Source: BOG-908 sp963850605 (GTDB lineage: Bacteria; Pseudomonadota; Alphaproteobacteria; Acetobacterales; Acetobacteraceae). From it: a stretch of 64,000 bases of DNA. Each line of letters opens with the position of its first letter. Within the stretch, counting starts at the first letter, position 1. The notes beneath the pieces were generated by a model. That model made no database searches. It worked only from the letters and a program-made list of their open reading frames with translations, and had not been told where the DNA came from. Location: the NCBI GenBank assembly GCA_963850605.1, contig CAWKLX010000003.1, forward strand, positions 186,001-250,000, in the 5' to 3' direction. Shown here piece after piece: positions 42,885-53,700 of this stretch. Position numbers and translations under genes: made by a program.

Positions 42885-44528
42885 TTACTTCCCGTGCGTG
42901 CGGCCAATGAAGCCAGCCACGTTATCATGTAGCTGCTGCAACGAAGCCTGGTGCGCATACACCATGTGCCCGGATTCATATTGCTTGAATTCGATATTGC
43001 CCTGAAGACGCGGCGGAATCTGCAAATGCTGCATCTCGTAGACACCTTCGTAGAACGGGGTCGCCAGATCGTAATAGCCGCCGTTCAGCTGGATTTTGAG
43101 ATTGGGATTCATCTTCAACGCCGCCGCGATATCCGGCATGACATTGGCCGATTGCGGCAGTTTCTCCTCCGACCCCGGCGGCTGGTGCTGCATGTTCCAC
43201 CACCGGAAAACATCGATCTCGGGCTTGTATGCAACGCCCTCGCCATATTTCAGCACACGCCGCGCGTAATCGTTGAAGCCGGACACGTAGGCGGAACTGA
43301 TTGCCGCCGATTGCGGGTCGTAATCGGCCTCCTTGCTCAGCGGATCCATCGTGGGTCCGGAAAACCGCGTGTCCAGACGGCCTGTCGTGGTGTCCGTATC
43401 GTCCTGCAGGTTCTTTTCGAACTCGCCGCCACTGACACGCAGATTGGCTTTCTTGATGTAGGCAAGGGGAAGACCCGTGTAATCGTGCAGCTTGGCCGCG
43501 ATCGCCTCGCGCCGGTCGGCAGGCAGCGCGCTGCCGGCAGCCAGCGCCAGCGTATAGTCGGTCATCGCGAAATGCTCGACCTCGCCCAGGAACGCTGGCA
43601 GGTTGGCAGCCTGGTTGGGCAGCTTGTGGTGATACCAGGCGGTCGCCGCATAGGTCGGCAACGCCAGCGGATACGCCACGTCGATGCCCGGATTGGTCTC
43701 CGGCCCGTCCACGCTGGTGTCGAACGAGAAGATCTGGCTCAGCAGGATCACGCCATTCAGATCGACATCGTAGTCGGACTGCAACAGGTTCGACAGCACC
43801 GCCGATCGCGTGGTCCCGTAGCTCTCGCCGAAGATGTATTTTGGCGAATTCCAGCGGCCGTATTTCGACAGGAACTTCGTGATGAACTCGGCAAACGCAT
43901 GCGCGTCCGCGTCGATGCCATAAAACTCCTTCTCCTTGTCCTTCCCGGCGATGCGGCTGAACCCCGCGCCCGGTGCATCGACGAACACCAGGTCGCTGGC
44001 ATCGAGCAGACTCTGGTCGTTGTTGACGATGGAGTAGGGGGCGGCCGGGGTGTGGCTGTCATCGGCCGTCACCACGCGACGCGGGCCGAACGCGCCCATG
44101 TGCAGCCACACCGTCGAGGAGCCGGGGCCGCCGTTGAACAGGAACGTCACCGGCCGTCCCTCGGGAGCCGCACCCTTGGCCAGATAGGCAACGTAGAACA
44201 TGGAGGCCACGGCAGACGGTCCGCGGTCGTCATCCTCCTTCGCCTCGTCGCCCTTGCCGTCCTCGTGCTCAGCCTTCGGCACGTCGTCCCAACCCTTGGC
44301 GTGCACCACCAAGGTGCCGGCGACCGCGCTGTAGGCGATGGGGCGCCCGCCCACATTCACCGTGCCGTCCGTGATCTTGGCCTCCGGCTTGAACGGCCCG
44401 TCATGGGGCGTCTCCGTTTTTTCGGCTGGCGGCGCCTTGTCCGGTTTGTCGGCGGCGTGCGCCGCTGGCAGGGCGAGGCACAGCGCTGATCCGAGCAGCA
44501 GGGCACGCAAAGTTGGGTGAGAGGGCAT
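42885..44528 (-). CDS. S10 family serine carboxypeptidase-like peptidase, secreted
   Basis: 547 residues. Signal peptide (ALLLGSALCLALPAAHA), then a Pro/Lys linker and the S10 fold: VTFLFNGGPGSSTVWLHMG holds the oxyanion site, KYIFGESYGTTRSAVL carries the nucleophile Ser (GESYG), and the C-terminal QLNGGYYDLATPFYE and YESGHMVYAH carry the Asp and His. It should cleave C-terminal residues from peptides outside the cytoplasm and works best at acid pH in this family, in line with an acid-loving host. Monocistronic. Confidence 0.92.
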   Translation of the reverse strand: MPSHPTLRALLLGSALCLALPAAHAADKPDKAPPAEKTETPHDGPFKPEAKITDGTVNVGGRPIAYSAVAGTLVVHAKGWDDVPKAEHEDGKGDEAKEDDDRGPSAVASMFYVAYLAKGAAPEGRPVTFLFNGGPGSSTVWLHMGAFGPRRVVTADDSHTPAAPYSIVNNDQSLLDASDLVFVDAPGAGFSRIAGKDKEKEFYGIDADAHAFAEFITKFLSKYGRWNSPKYIFGESYGTTRSAVLSNLLQSDYDVDLNGVILLSQIFSFDTSVDGPETNPGIDVAYPLALPTYAATAWYHHKLPNQAANLPAFLGEVEHFAMTDYTLALAAGSALPADRREAIAAKLHDYTGLPLAYIKKANLRVSGGEFEKNLQDDTDTTTGRLDTRFSGPTMDPLSKEADYDPQSAAISSAYVSGFNDYARRVLKYGEGVAYKPEIDVFRWWNMQHQPPGSEEKLPQSANVMPDIAAALKMNPNLKIQLNGGYYDLATPFYEGVYEMQHLQIPPRLQGNIEFKQYESGHMVYAHQASLQQLHDNVAGFIGRTHGK

Positions 44529-44575
44529 GTGAACCTTTCGTTCGTCGGTGTGGGTGTGCAGAATGCTTGCGCGAC

Positions 44576-45295
44576 TTAGGTGCCGAACGCCTCGTCGAAC
44601 ATGGTGCGCATCTCGGACCAGGATCGGGCGTCGGCCTGCGCGTTGTAAGCGAAACCCGGCCGTTCGAGCGTGTCCGCATCGGAATTCGTAAAACTGTGAA
44701 CCACGCCGCCGTAAACCGACATCTGCCAGTTCACCCCGCCGGCCCGCATCTCCGCCTCGAAAGCGGCGCGCTGTGCCGCATCGATGCTCGGGTCATCGGC
44801 GCCGATGCAGACCAGCACACGGCCACGAATATGGGCGGCATCCTCCGGCGACTTGGTGGCCAGGCCGCTATGGAACCCTGCGATGGCGTGCACGGCAGCA
44901 CCGGCCCTGCCCAGCTCGAGCGCCATGGTGCCGCCAAAACAGAACCCGATCGCGCCGATCCGCCCGGGATCGACCTCCGGCCGGGTGAGCAGCGCGTCCA
45001 GCGCGCCCTGTGCCCTGGCGCGGATCCGGGCCGGGTCCGCACGCAGGGGCGCCAGAAGATTCAGTGCCTCCTCCAACCCCTTGGCCAGATAGCGCTCACC
45101 GTACAAATCGGCCGCCAGTGCCACATAGCCCATGCCGGCCAGGCGTTCCGCGCGACCCATGGCATGGGTGCCCAGGCCAAATGCCTCCGGGAAAACCAGC
45201 ACGCCCGGCCGGGATCCCCGCCCGGCATTGTCGAACGCCAGATGGCCGCGCATGTGAAGCCCGTCGGCGGTGTAGTCTATCGCTTGACTGTGCAT
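44576..45295 (-). CDS. Dienelactone hydrolase family protein
   Basis: 239 residues with the Cys-type alpha/beta-hydrolase triad: IGAIGFCFGGTMALE (Cys nucleophile in GFCFGG), LVCIGADDPSID (Asp) and YGGVVHSFTN (His). PGVLVFPEAFGLGTHAM includes the conserved Glu. Members open dienelactones or other lactones and esters; no aromatic-degradation neighbours show the natural substrate. Confidence 0.9.
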   Translation of the reverse strand: MHSQAIDYTADGLHMRGHLAFDNAGRGSRPGVLVFPEAFGLGTHAMGRAERLAGMGYVALAADLYGERYLAKGLEEALNLLAPLRADPARIRARAQGALDALLTRPEVDPGRIGAIGFCFGGTMALELGRAGAAVHAIAGFHSGLATKSPEDAAHIRGRVLVCIGADDPSIDAAQRAAFEAEMRAGGVNWQMSVYGGVVHSFTNSDADTLERPGFAYNAQADARSWSEMRTMFDEAFGT

Positions 45296-45511
45296 TTCAT
45301 CGCCATTCGCTGGTGGGCTGCATCCCTAGCACGGCGTCGCGCGGGGTCGAATGGTGGCCACGGCAAAGGTGCACACGCCTGGGTTGAAAGTCGTTCGCCT
45401 TGTCATCAGACTGCAACAGGATTGTCGCCAAACCGAGATAGTTTGCTCCATGGGCTGTAGCCAGTTTGCGCCCGGCTCGCGCCCCGCGCCGGCCTCATCA
45501 GGAGACATACA

Positions 45512-47559
45512 GTGACACCCACCCGCAAGCAGGTGTGGCGCACGAGTTGCGCCGCTTTGACGACCCTTGGCCTGTTGCAGCCGACCGCCCTGTTCGCCGC
45601 GCAGCCCGATATCACCACCGGTCCGCGCTCCAGCGCGATGGTGGCCAGCATGCAGGTGCCGCCCTCGTCCGAGCCGGGTACCTGACCTCATCGCAGAAGC
45701 TGGCTCTGCTGCGGCAGAAGGTGAAGTACGTGTTCATCCTGTTCCAGGAGAACCGTTCCTTCGACCAGCATTTCGGCACCTTTCCCGGCGTGGACGGGCT
45801 GGTGCCCGGCGGCAGCCAGCCCGGCTACACCCAGGCGATCGTCAACACCGACAAGTCGGTCGGCACGATTTCGCCCTTCAAGATTCCGTTGACCGTAACT
45901 GACATCAACGGTGCGACCGTGCCGCTGCACCCCGAGGATACCGATAGCGTCGATCACAGCCACACCGGCATCGTCAATGACGAGCATGTCGTGAACGGGG
46001 TCACAAAGAACGACCGCTTCGCGCTGAATGCCGAAGGCCTGACCACGGACGCCAACGGCAACATCGTGTCGCGCACCACCGGCGCCCCGCTGTCCAGCCT
46101 GCCGCCGCCCACTTTGGCGCAGAAGCAGAAAGCCGAGCTGGTCATGAGCCATCTCGACTGCGACAACATTCCGTTCCTTTGGCAGTACGCCGACCGCTTC
46201 GCGCTGTTCGACAATTTCCACATGTCGATTACGTCCGCGTCCACGCCGAACGCGATCGCCATGATCTCCGGCCAGAACGGTCTGACGCAGTTGGCATTGC
46301 ACCCCGAGCTCGCCGGCAGCAACATCGCCAATCCGCTCGTCAAGGCCACCGGCGGCCTGCCGATGCTGAACGACCTCGGCCCCTATGCCGGCTCGAATCT
46401 CGATACCTCGCCTGTCAAGCCGCCCTACGGCCCGAATGACGAGCCCGCCAGCCAGCCTACATTGAACATGACCTCGGCCAGCCTGCCGCTGTCGTTCATG
46501 GGCAGCAACATCGACACCATCATCCAGAACGACGAAAACCCCGCGCTCGACCTCGCCGACGTGCGGTCGGACATCAAGGTGATCGGCGCGAAGAACACCC
46601 CGGTGAACTGGGGCTGGTTCCAGGAAGGCTACGATCACGAGCCGACCGACGGTGCAGGCCCGGCCACCTACGCCACCTACATCACGCACCATAACGGCCC
46701 GCAGTATTTCGGCTATCTGGGCGACAACACAAACGTTCTGGCCAACAATCTGCACGGACTGGGCGATTTCTTCTCCGCCGTTTCCGCACAGGCGCTGCCC
46801 AGCTCGGGCGTGTTCTACGTGCGCGGCGGCTACGGCAATAATGACGGCCTGGTGCCGACCGACACGAACGCCACGGTGCAGGCGAACTTCAAGGGCAGCG
46901 ACGACCACCCCGGCTATTCGGACGCGCAGATCGCCGAGGCGCTGGTGGCCGACGAAGTCAACGCGATCGCCGCCAGCCCGTATTGGAGCCAGAGTGCGAT
47001 CATCATCACCTATGACGAGACCGACGGCCTTTACGATCACGTGCCGGACCTGACACGCAACACCGACACGTTTGGCAATCCCAATGAGGCCAGCCAGCGC
47101 ATCCCGGCCATCGTGATCTCGCCATATGCTTCGGTGCACGCGATCTCGCACAAGTACAGCGAGCACACATCAATCATTAAGTTCATCAACGAATTGTTCA
47201 GCTTGCAGCCGCTGGGCGCGCTGCCGGATGAACGGCGCGGTCAGAAACTCGGTGTCACGGAATTCAATCAGCCAAACCTGGTGCCGTTCGACAACAAGCC
47301 CGGCATCGCCGACTTGACGGAGGTGTTCGACAATGCCCGCCTTGCCGGCACGGTAGCGCCGCTGCCGGCCGAATACGCGGAAATCCCGCAGGCCGCCGTC
47401 CTGTCCTTGCCGCATTACGGCAACCAGGGCTGCTACCACCTCAACATCTCGCCCACCGACTATGTGGGCGGTGTGCTGACCGATCCGCCGCCGGCCGATT
47501 TCAACCCGCGCCCGAGCACCACGCCGGGCCTGCCGACCCAACCCGGCTGGGGCGGCTGA
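45512..47559 (+). CDS. Secreted phosphoesterase / phospholipase C family (acid phosphatase-like), signal peptide frameshifted
   Basis: Body of about 620 residues: KYVFILFQENRSFDQHFGTFPG is the diagnostic phosphoesterase start with metal-binding Glu and Asn. YDETDGLYDHVPD and PAIVISPYASVHAISHKYSEHTSIIKFI-type stretch follow with metal-site Asp and His residues. Members hydrolyse phospholipid head groups or phosphomonoesters in the periplasm. The N-terminus is in another frame: GTG 45512 with GGAG seven bases up opens KQVWRTSCAALTTLGLLQ and TALFAAQPDITTG, a signal peptide, then stops at 45683 in that frame; one base is missing near 45675-45678 (CCGGG). From 45680 on, the frame is intact. Confidence 0.82.
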
Positions 47560-47608
47560 AACGAAGAGGGGGGCGGGTGGAAGCTCGCCCCCATTCTTGC
47601 CAGAAAAG

Positions 47609-47645
47609 GGGTTCTTTCGGAAAGAAGAGCCAAAAAACTTTTGCG
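47609..47645. repeat. Family A repeat, copy 6 (left half only)
   Basis: Hairpin GGTTCTTTCGGAAAGAAGAGCC, then CAAAAAACTTTTG; core and right half missing. It lies just ahead of the binding-protein gene. Confidence 0.7.
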
Positions 47646-47657
47646 AATGGGCTTGCT

Positions 47658-48659
47658 TTGCTTCGACTTCTTGCTCTGATCTTCGTCTGTGTTGCCCCGC
47701 TTGCGTGTCGGGCAGGGACCGTTCTCGACCGGGTCAAGGCGGCCGGCACATTGGCCTGCGGCAGCATCACCGAGCCGGGCGACTACAGCAAGGACGACAC
47801 GCACGGGCGTACCGAAGCATTCGGTGAAGACATCTGTCGCGCCGTGGCTGCCGCCGTGCTGGGCGACGCAGGGCGTGTTATCTTAAATGGCTACCACGAC
47901 GAGCAGGAGGGCCTGACCGCACTACAGACCGGCCAGATCGCGTTGCTCGTCGGCACCTCACCCAATCCGGGCCTGGCGGCGCGCTACGGCGTGACCTTCG
48001 GCCAGCCAATCTTCTTCGATGGTCAAGGCTTTCTTGTCCGCCGCGACACGGGAATCACGCGTCTCACCGACCTGGCCGGCAAGCCTGTATGTTTCATCGG
48101 GGGCACGCCGGCCGAGGACGACGCGACACGTGTGCTGGGCGCGCGCGGCATCAAATTCCTGCCATTCCCGTTCGAGGAGATGGGCGAGATGCAGGCCGCA
48201 CTCGTCACCGGACATTGCCGCGCGCAGACCGGCGATGTGTCTTCGCTCGCGGAAGGGCGCACGGGATTTCACGGTCAGAAAAGCGCCTTCGTCATTCTGC
48301 CCGAGTTGATTACCCTGGACCCGCTCTGTCCCGTGGTGCCCGCCTCCGACCCGGAATGGGCCCGCGTGGTGGACTGGGTGGGATACGCCCTGATCCAGGC
48401 AGAGGCATCTGGAATCACCCAGGCCAACGCCGCTGGGCGGGCGCGCGACGGTGACGAGATGGAACGCACCCTGCTGGGAAGTCGTCCGAGTGCGATGGGC
48501 GGGTTGGGCCTGGCCGGGGGCTGGGGTCTGCGCGCCATCGGCGCGGTCGGCAATTACGGCGAGGTGTTCGCGCGTGACTTCGGATCGATCAGCGTCGATC
48601 GAGGGCTCAACCGCCCCTGGACCAGCGGCGGGCTTCTGTGGTCACCTGTCTTCCGGTAG
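47658..48659 (+). CDS. Amino-acid-type ABC transporter substrate-binding protein (AapJ-like)
   Basis: About 333 residues. Signal peptide (LLRLLALIFVCVAPLACRA) then TVLDRVKAAGTLACGSITE, LTALQTGQIALLVGTSPN and the C-terminal GWGLRAIGAVGNYGEVFARDFG plus RGLNRPWTSGGLLWSP. That ending is the characteristic close of AapJ/BztA general amino-acid binding proteins. No permease or ATPase genes are adjacent, so it is an orphan binding protein. Start: TTG 47658 fits the signal peptide; GTG 47577 in frame would translate through a repeat element. Confidence 0.75.
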   Translation: MLRLLALIFVCVAPLACRAGTVLDRVKAAGTLACGSITEPGDYSKDDTHGRTEAFGEDICRAVAAAVLGDAGRVILNGYHDEQEGLTALQTGQIALLVGTSPNPGLAARYGVTFGQPIFFDGQGFLVRRDTGITRLTDLAGKPVCFIGGTPAEDDATRVLGARGIKFLPFPFEEMGEMQAALVTGHCRAQTGDVSSLAEGRTGFHGQKSAFVILPELITLDPLCPVVPASDPEWARVVDWVGYALIQAEASGITQANAAGRARDGDEMERTLLGSRPSAMGGLGLAGGWGLRAIGAVGNYGEVFARDFGSISVDRGLNRPWTSGGLLWSPVFR

Positions 48660-49044
48660 GAAGGGTTGACGTGATTTCGTTCTTACCCGCTCCACCCCTG
48701 GAACATCGGGCCATGAACCTGGGTTGACGCGTCGGATGTCGTCGCAGATTTCCTGCAAGCGATCTCCCTTCGGCTGATCCTGGCCGTGTTACTGTCCGCC
48801 GCCGGGCAAAGCGCGCCGAAGCCGCCCTCCACGCTCAATGACAGAGAATTCTCCTGAGCGGACTACGCCATCATCATGCTCGATGTATGAACAATTCTGG
48901 CCAGATCCCCGCCTTCTCACCGGCGGCTCCGACAAGGCATTGAAGCGCTGGCGGAACGCGGTATGCCTGTGCGGCGGCTAGCTATGCGCGCCGCGGTGGG
49001 AAAAGCAGCGGCCGGTGTTTGGCGCGGTTTGCGGGAGGGGTTGG
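48660..49044. other. Intergenic region, no gene recognised
   Basis: About 385 bases without a supportable coding frame; some stretches look like worn coding sequence but match nothing I know. Marks the start of an accessory region. Confidence 0.4.
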
Positions 49045-49341
49045 ATGATACGTGGCGCGATCGAGATGGTGCAGGAACGCCTGGTAGCTGGCTGGATTTA
49101 TGCCAGGGTTGGCAGCCTGCGCGACCAGCTTGTTCTGGCCTTTGCCGGCCCGCGCTGTGTGGGTTCCGGCCGAGTGGACATTTTCAGGCGCGACCTGCTC
49201 GATGCCGATCTGGGCGATGGTTATTGCGGCTTCCATTTTCCAATCGAGCTGAGGGAAGACGAGACGCTCCAGTCTATCGTCGTCAAGCTCGCCGATAGCG
49301 ACGCCGTGCTGCTCCAACCAGGCGCCCGCATCAGCGGATAA
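49045..49341 (+). CDS. Small orphan domain protein (98 aa), carbohydrate/glycosyltransferase-associated type
   Basis: GGGAGGGG at 49033-49040 and ATG 49045. The sequence IRGAIEMVQERLVAGWIYAR, GSGRVDIFRRDLLDADLGDG and YCGFHFPIELR follows a known pattern (an R-G-x-I/L start, a GW turn, an R-x-D-L with G-x-G, and a G-F ending) that is usually found as a C- or N-terminal add-on in glycosyltransferase-related proteins. Here it stands alone. This match is from memory of the pattern and moderately sure. Confidence 0.5.
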   Translation: MIRGAIEMVQERLVAGWIYARVGSLRDQLVLAFAGPRCVGSGRVDIFRRDLLDADLGDGYCGFHFPIELREDETLQSIVVKLADSDAVLLQPGARISG

Positions 49342-49825
49342 CCGCCGATACCGGCCGCTTGTGGAGGACGTCAGAGCGATCTTAGTGCCGCCTTGAAGCA
49401 CATCATAGAGGAAGCGTCGCGGCAGCCAAAGCCTAGACGTTATGGCGTTGAGGCTAGGCCGTCTTGTGCCGTGGCGAGTAGTGGTGAACTCTTCGCCCTT
49501 CGCAAATCAGTTTTGTGCGGGTCAGGGACAGACGTGTTTATCGGACGCAATGAGACGCAAGTTCCAGCTTCCTATCCAAGTGGAACGTGATTTTTGAGGC
49601 TCGAGGTAACCGGTAAGAGTTGCCAGACTTCTCGTAGCTGTCGTGGAGGGTTCACGTCGATCCCACCTACGGGGCCATTTTCGTCCCCTCTTAACAGCGC
49701 TTCAATCGTAAGCGGGCGGCGGCGGCATATGGCGGCGCGCATCGGGATCGTGATGCAAGTCGGCCACGGACGACAACATATCGGCGGCCAAGTCCGATCA
49801 GAGCGCTCGTCTAATTCGTCATAGG
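49342..49825. other. Intergenic region, no gene recognised
   Basis: About 480 bases with lower G+C and no convincing frame, hairpin or repeat; leads into an IS66 relic. Confidence 0.4.
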
Positions 49826-50155
49826 AGTGCTCGTGGCGACCGCGTCGAGATCGTCATACGTAGCGAGCGTCGGCGATGGAGCCTGGAGCAGAAGCGCGAG
49901 ATCGTCGCAGAGAGCCTTGGTTTGAGCCTGACCCGAACGGAGGTTGCCCGCGAATACCCGATCAGTTCCGGGCAGCTCAATACCTGGCGTCGGAGGCTTA
50001 TCCGCGTGCAAACCTCGATCATCTCGCGCGCGGCGCCAAGGTTGCAAAGGTGGAGACAGAGCCCGCGCGCGGCACATGGCCGCCCAACTTGCTCCGGCCG
50101 CGGCGCCTTCGCCCTGCACGTCACCAACGCCGCCACGTCCCGATGGGCTGAATGA
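49826..50155 (+). pseudogene. IS66-family tnpA (OrfA) relic
   Basis: One frame reads RSERRRWSLEQKREIVAESL then LTRTEVAREYPISSGQLNTWRRRL, the helix-turn-helix part of IS66 OrfA (a TnpA of the IS3/IS66 group). Beyond it the sequence loses similarity and the frame breaks. No terminal inverted repeats found. Confidence 0.7.
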
Positions 50156-50349
50156 TCGCGCTTGCGTCCTGGCTGCGCGTCAACCTGGCCTATAGCACGA
50201 CCGACATGCACAAAGGCATGACGGGCCTTGCAATGCTGGTGCAGCAGACCCTGCCCGAGGATCCGTTTGGCGGTGCCGTGTTCGCCTTCCGTCGCGTTCC
50301 CGCAAGCCCGAACTCGCTGGATGAGTATATGGTCTCGCGCCGCCATTAA
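50152..50349 (+). pseudogene. IS66-family tnpB (OrfB) 5' fragment
   Basis: Reads MIALASWLRVNLAYSTTDMHKGMTGLAMLVQQTLPEDPFGGAVFAF in segments, the start of IS66 TnpB; normal is about 115 residues, here it ends after 65, with the last 18 unrelated. OrfC (the transposase) is absent. ATG overlaps the tnpA stop, as in intact IS66 elements. Confidence 0.8.
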
Positions 50350-50796
50350 CGCTGGTTCGACGTAGTTGCCCCACCCAGCCGGGATCTCTGCGCTCATGTG
50401 GCATTCCTTGTCGAGAAGCCCGGTGTAAAGCTCGACCCGAAAAGAAGAGAGCTCATCGACAATGTCCTTCTATCGGTTATGATGCACGTTGGCGAAAGCA
50501 AACCGGATGTCGCGAGCTGGGACGACGGAACCAGCGCAGAGCTAGTTGCAGCATCGCAAAAGCTGGTGCTTTACTCGTCTTAACATTGATATGGCCATTT
50601 CCAGAAGACGATTAGCGTGGCAAAGTTGTTCAAGCCTCCGTAGATACCCATCATCCCGAAATCAAACGTGCCGCGGCCCACGCCGTTTAACTATTTGGCG
50701 GCCAATTTGCGCAGCGATGTTGCGCTAGCCCTTAAGCCCAAGCTCTTCGAACGGAGCGGCCACACAGTTATGTGTCGCCGCTCCATCAGTAAGCAG
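50350..50796. other. Region with one doubtful small frame, otherwise empty
   Basis: A 61-codon frame at 50398-50583 (MAFLVEKPGVKLDPKRRELI, then KPDVASWDDGTSAELV) has GTG start and moderate coding look but no known family. The remainder up to the giant gene stop at 50797 shows nothing. Confidence 0.35.
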
Positions 50797-53700
50797 CTAA
50801 CCGTGAACCTTAAAGACGATCTCGCCCGCATCCAATGATGCCGGATGAGTAGTCGTTCCAAGCGTCAGCAGTGTGAGCGGCGATTGCCCTGCGACATCTA
50901 GTGAAAGCGTATGAGCGCTCGGGTCGTAGACCAAAGCAGGTTGCAGCAGGTTGGGGACGGTCCCGGTAGTATAAATGTTTACAGCTTTCCCGTTATCGAC
51001 TTGTATGGCGCCGCTGCTCGCGAAACTTGCCCCCGCCGCCGCGACCTCTGCTTCCAACGCCGCGGCATCCAGCACGATTAAGGGCGCTCCCTCGCCTCCA
51101 GCGCCAGGCGCTGATTCGGTCACAGCGAAATTGTGACCTGCTCCAACATCGTTGGTTGAAATCGAGAAGGCGGCGGCCGCCTGCGTTTGGGTGGCGAGAA
51201 GTGTCCCGTCGCTTGCGTATAGTCGAACCGTTCCACCCGCCAAGCCGGTGCCTGAAAGGCTCAGCGTATCGCCGGTGTCGTTCACGAATACCGCGGTTGG
51301 TATGAACCCAAGTTGATAACCGTTGTGTGAGATGTTATCGGATTGCAAGGCCGTGAACTCTACTGGGGACAGGTCCAGAGCATCCGACATCATCGTCACG
51401 GAGTGACCATCGGTTTGAAACGCCGCACCCAAGTCTGCCACTGCCTTCAAGGTCGCCGCATTTGCGAAGTCGTTGCTGGCCAGCGTGAGGTGAAAGCCTC
51501 CCGGCGTAAAATGCGGAAGTTCGCTCAGGCGTAGAACTGAATTTGCGGAAACGACCTCGTCACTGGCTAACGTGACAACGCTCGCCATCGTTTCGGCAGC
51601 CAGGCTGGCGGCATTCAGCAAATAGGAGGGATCGTCCGAAATCGTCAGATCGTGCGTATCCGCAAAGTTAGGCAGCCCGACAAGGCTGGCAGCTGTTTGC
51701 GCATCGAGGGTTTCTGGCCCTGCGAGCTCAATGTGCACATGGGAGGAGAAGCCACTACTCTGGATGATCGAAGCGAGTTGGCCATCCAAAAGATTCGCCG
51801 AACTGTCAATGATCGTCAGTGGGACTGTCAGCTGAAAGTGAGGCATGGTGAGTAGACTCTCGGCATCGGCCGCGTCGGCGTGATCTGGACCAGCCAACAG
51901 AATGGTATCGGCACTCGCCAACCCTGCGGAGTTGCTTGGATTGAGCAAGTTGGAGGCAGTATCTTCAACAGTAATGTGAAAGCCGCCCTTGGTAAAATGT
52001 ATGGCGGCTGACACTGAAGCCAGGGAAGCCGCCGTCAAGGCGTCGACTGTCGTATCTCCCGATATCGTGCTCGCATTGAAGGTGTGCAGAAGTGCGGTGT
52101 TGGCCGGGTTAGTGAGGGCGGCAATGGTGTCCAGGCCTACCAACTGAAAGTCTGCCTGCTCCGCAGCGTTCATTGTCCAACCCATGCTCGAAACGAGAGT
52201 GCGCAGGTTTGCGACAGTATCCGCCACATTGTGGATCCCGTCGATTGTCAAGGCGCCGGGAGAGATACCCTGGCCGTTCGAGTGGATAAGGCCTAGCAGT
52301 GTCGCCACCGTGGACCCGGTCAGCGGGTCAGTCCCGGCAATCTCCACCGTGCCACGTAAAAGAGGTGAGTTAACCGGCAATGCTGCGACATTGGCGGCCG
52401 TGTCGACGAGGGCAGGGGTAACAAGCTGAAGTGCTGCTGATGAAAGCCCGGCGAGTTGCGCCACCGAACCGGCGACGATCAGACGATAGCCGTTCAAATT
52501 CAACGAACCAGCCAGGTTTCCGAGTTCGTTAGCATCAGTTACGGAAATGGGCGTGTCAGCGCTCAACGAGATCGTGACCAGGAAACCGGCTGTATTGAAA
52601 TTGGGTATGCTGCCCAAAACTGCGGCGGTCGCTTCGCTCACCGTCGCGTTACCGGACAATACCCAGCCGACGGGCGCCAGCGAGTGACCGGTCGATTGAA
52701 CGGTCGCGTTGGCGGCGATGGTGGCGGCGGTATCTCGCACTGTTAGGCCGACGCCCGGTGCAACTGTTGCCTGCAAAGCCTGCAGGTCCGCCAGAGTTTG
52801 ATCGCTGACGGGCCCGCTCGCATTGACGACCACGCCGGCGATTGCTCCGCGATTTGCGGTCAACACACCGAGCACGCCATCAATATGAGCAGCCGAGTCC
52901 GAGACGTAGAGCTGATTGGCCACGCCCGTTGGCGTGAGGGTGCTGAAGCCGGGTAAGGCAAACAGAGCAGCAGCGGCCTGTGCCGACACTGATACGGCGC
53001 CGTTGGTGGTCTTGAGATGGATGGCGCTGACGAGACCATTGCTGAGTGCGGCGGCAAACGCGGCTGTCGTGAGATGCTGGGCCGTATCCCAAACGACAAC
53101 GCTGTGGCCATTCAGATTGAAGCCTGACAGGCTTTCGAGTGCTGCTGCATCGGCCACACTGACCGGACTACTGTCGGATAATAACGCACCATATGTATTG
53201 AGGTAGGCCAACGTTGCAGCATTTCCACCTTCGACCACTGCTGCGATCTGTGTTCCCGCGTCGATAACCGGAAGGCCGGACAGGCTTAATGTCGGAATGC
53301 TCAGAAGCGGCGTTACCAGATTTGCCGTAATGCTCGCATCGGTCAGTGTGACGTGAAGTTTCGCGGCCGCTGACAGCAGGCCGTTGAGGTTGGCGACAAC
53401 ATTAGCCGCTGAGTCGGTGACATGTACGGTTGAAATATCGCCGTCGCCGGCCAGGGCGGGTGCAAGTTGCGACAGGACGTTTGCGCTTCCCGTAACGGTT
53501 GTCACGCCCGGGTTCGTTATCGCGTCCAGTATGCTCCGATCCGCCTGATACTGGCTCGCCGTGACTGATATGATGGGAGAGGAATCGGTTAGGTTGATGC
53601 TGAACTGACCTGCCAACGCTGTCTGCAATGCGTCCAGACTTGCGGCAACGTGGGCGCTGGAGTCGTCGATAACCACCGATTGCGCCAGGGACCGCGTGGC

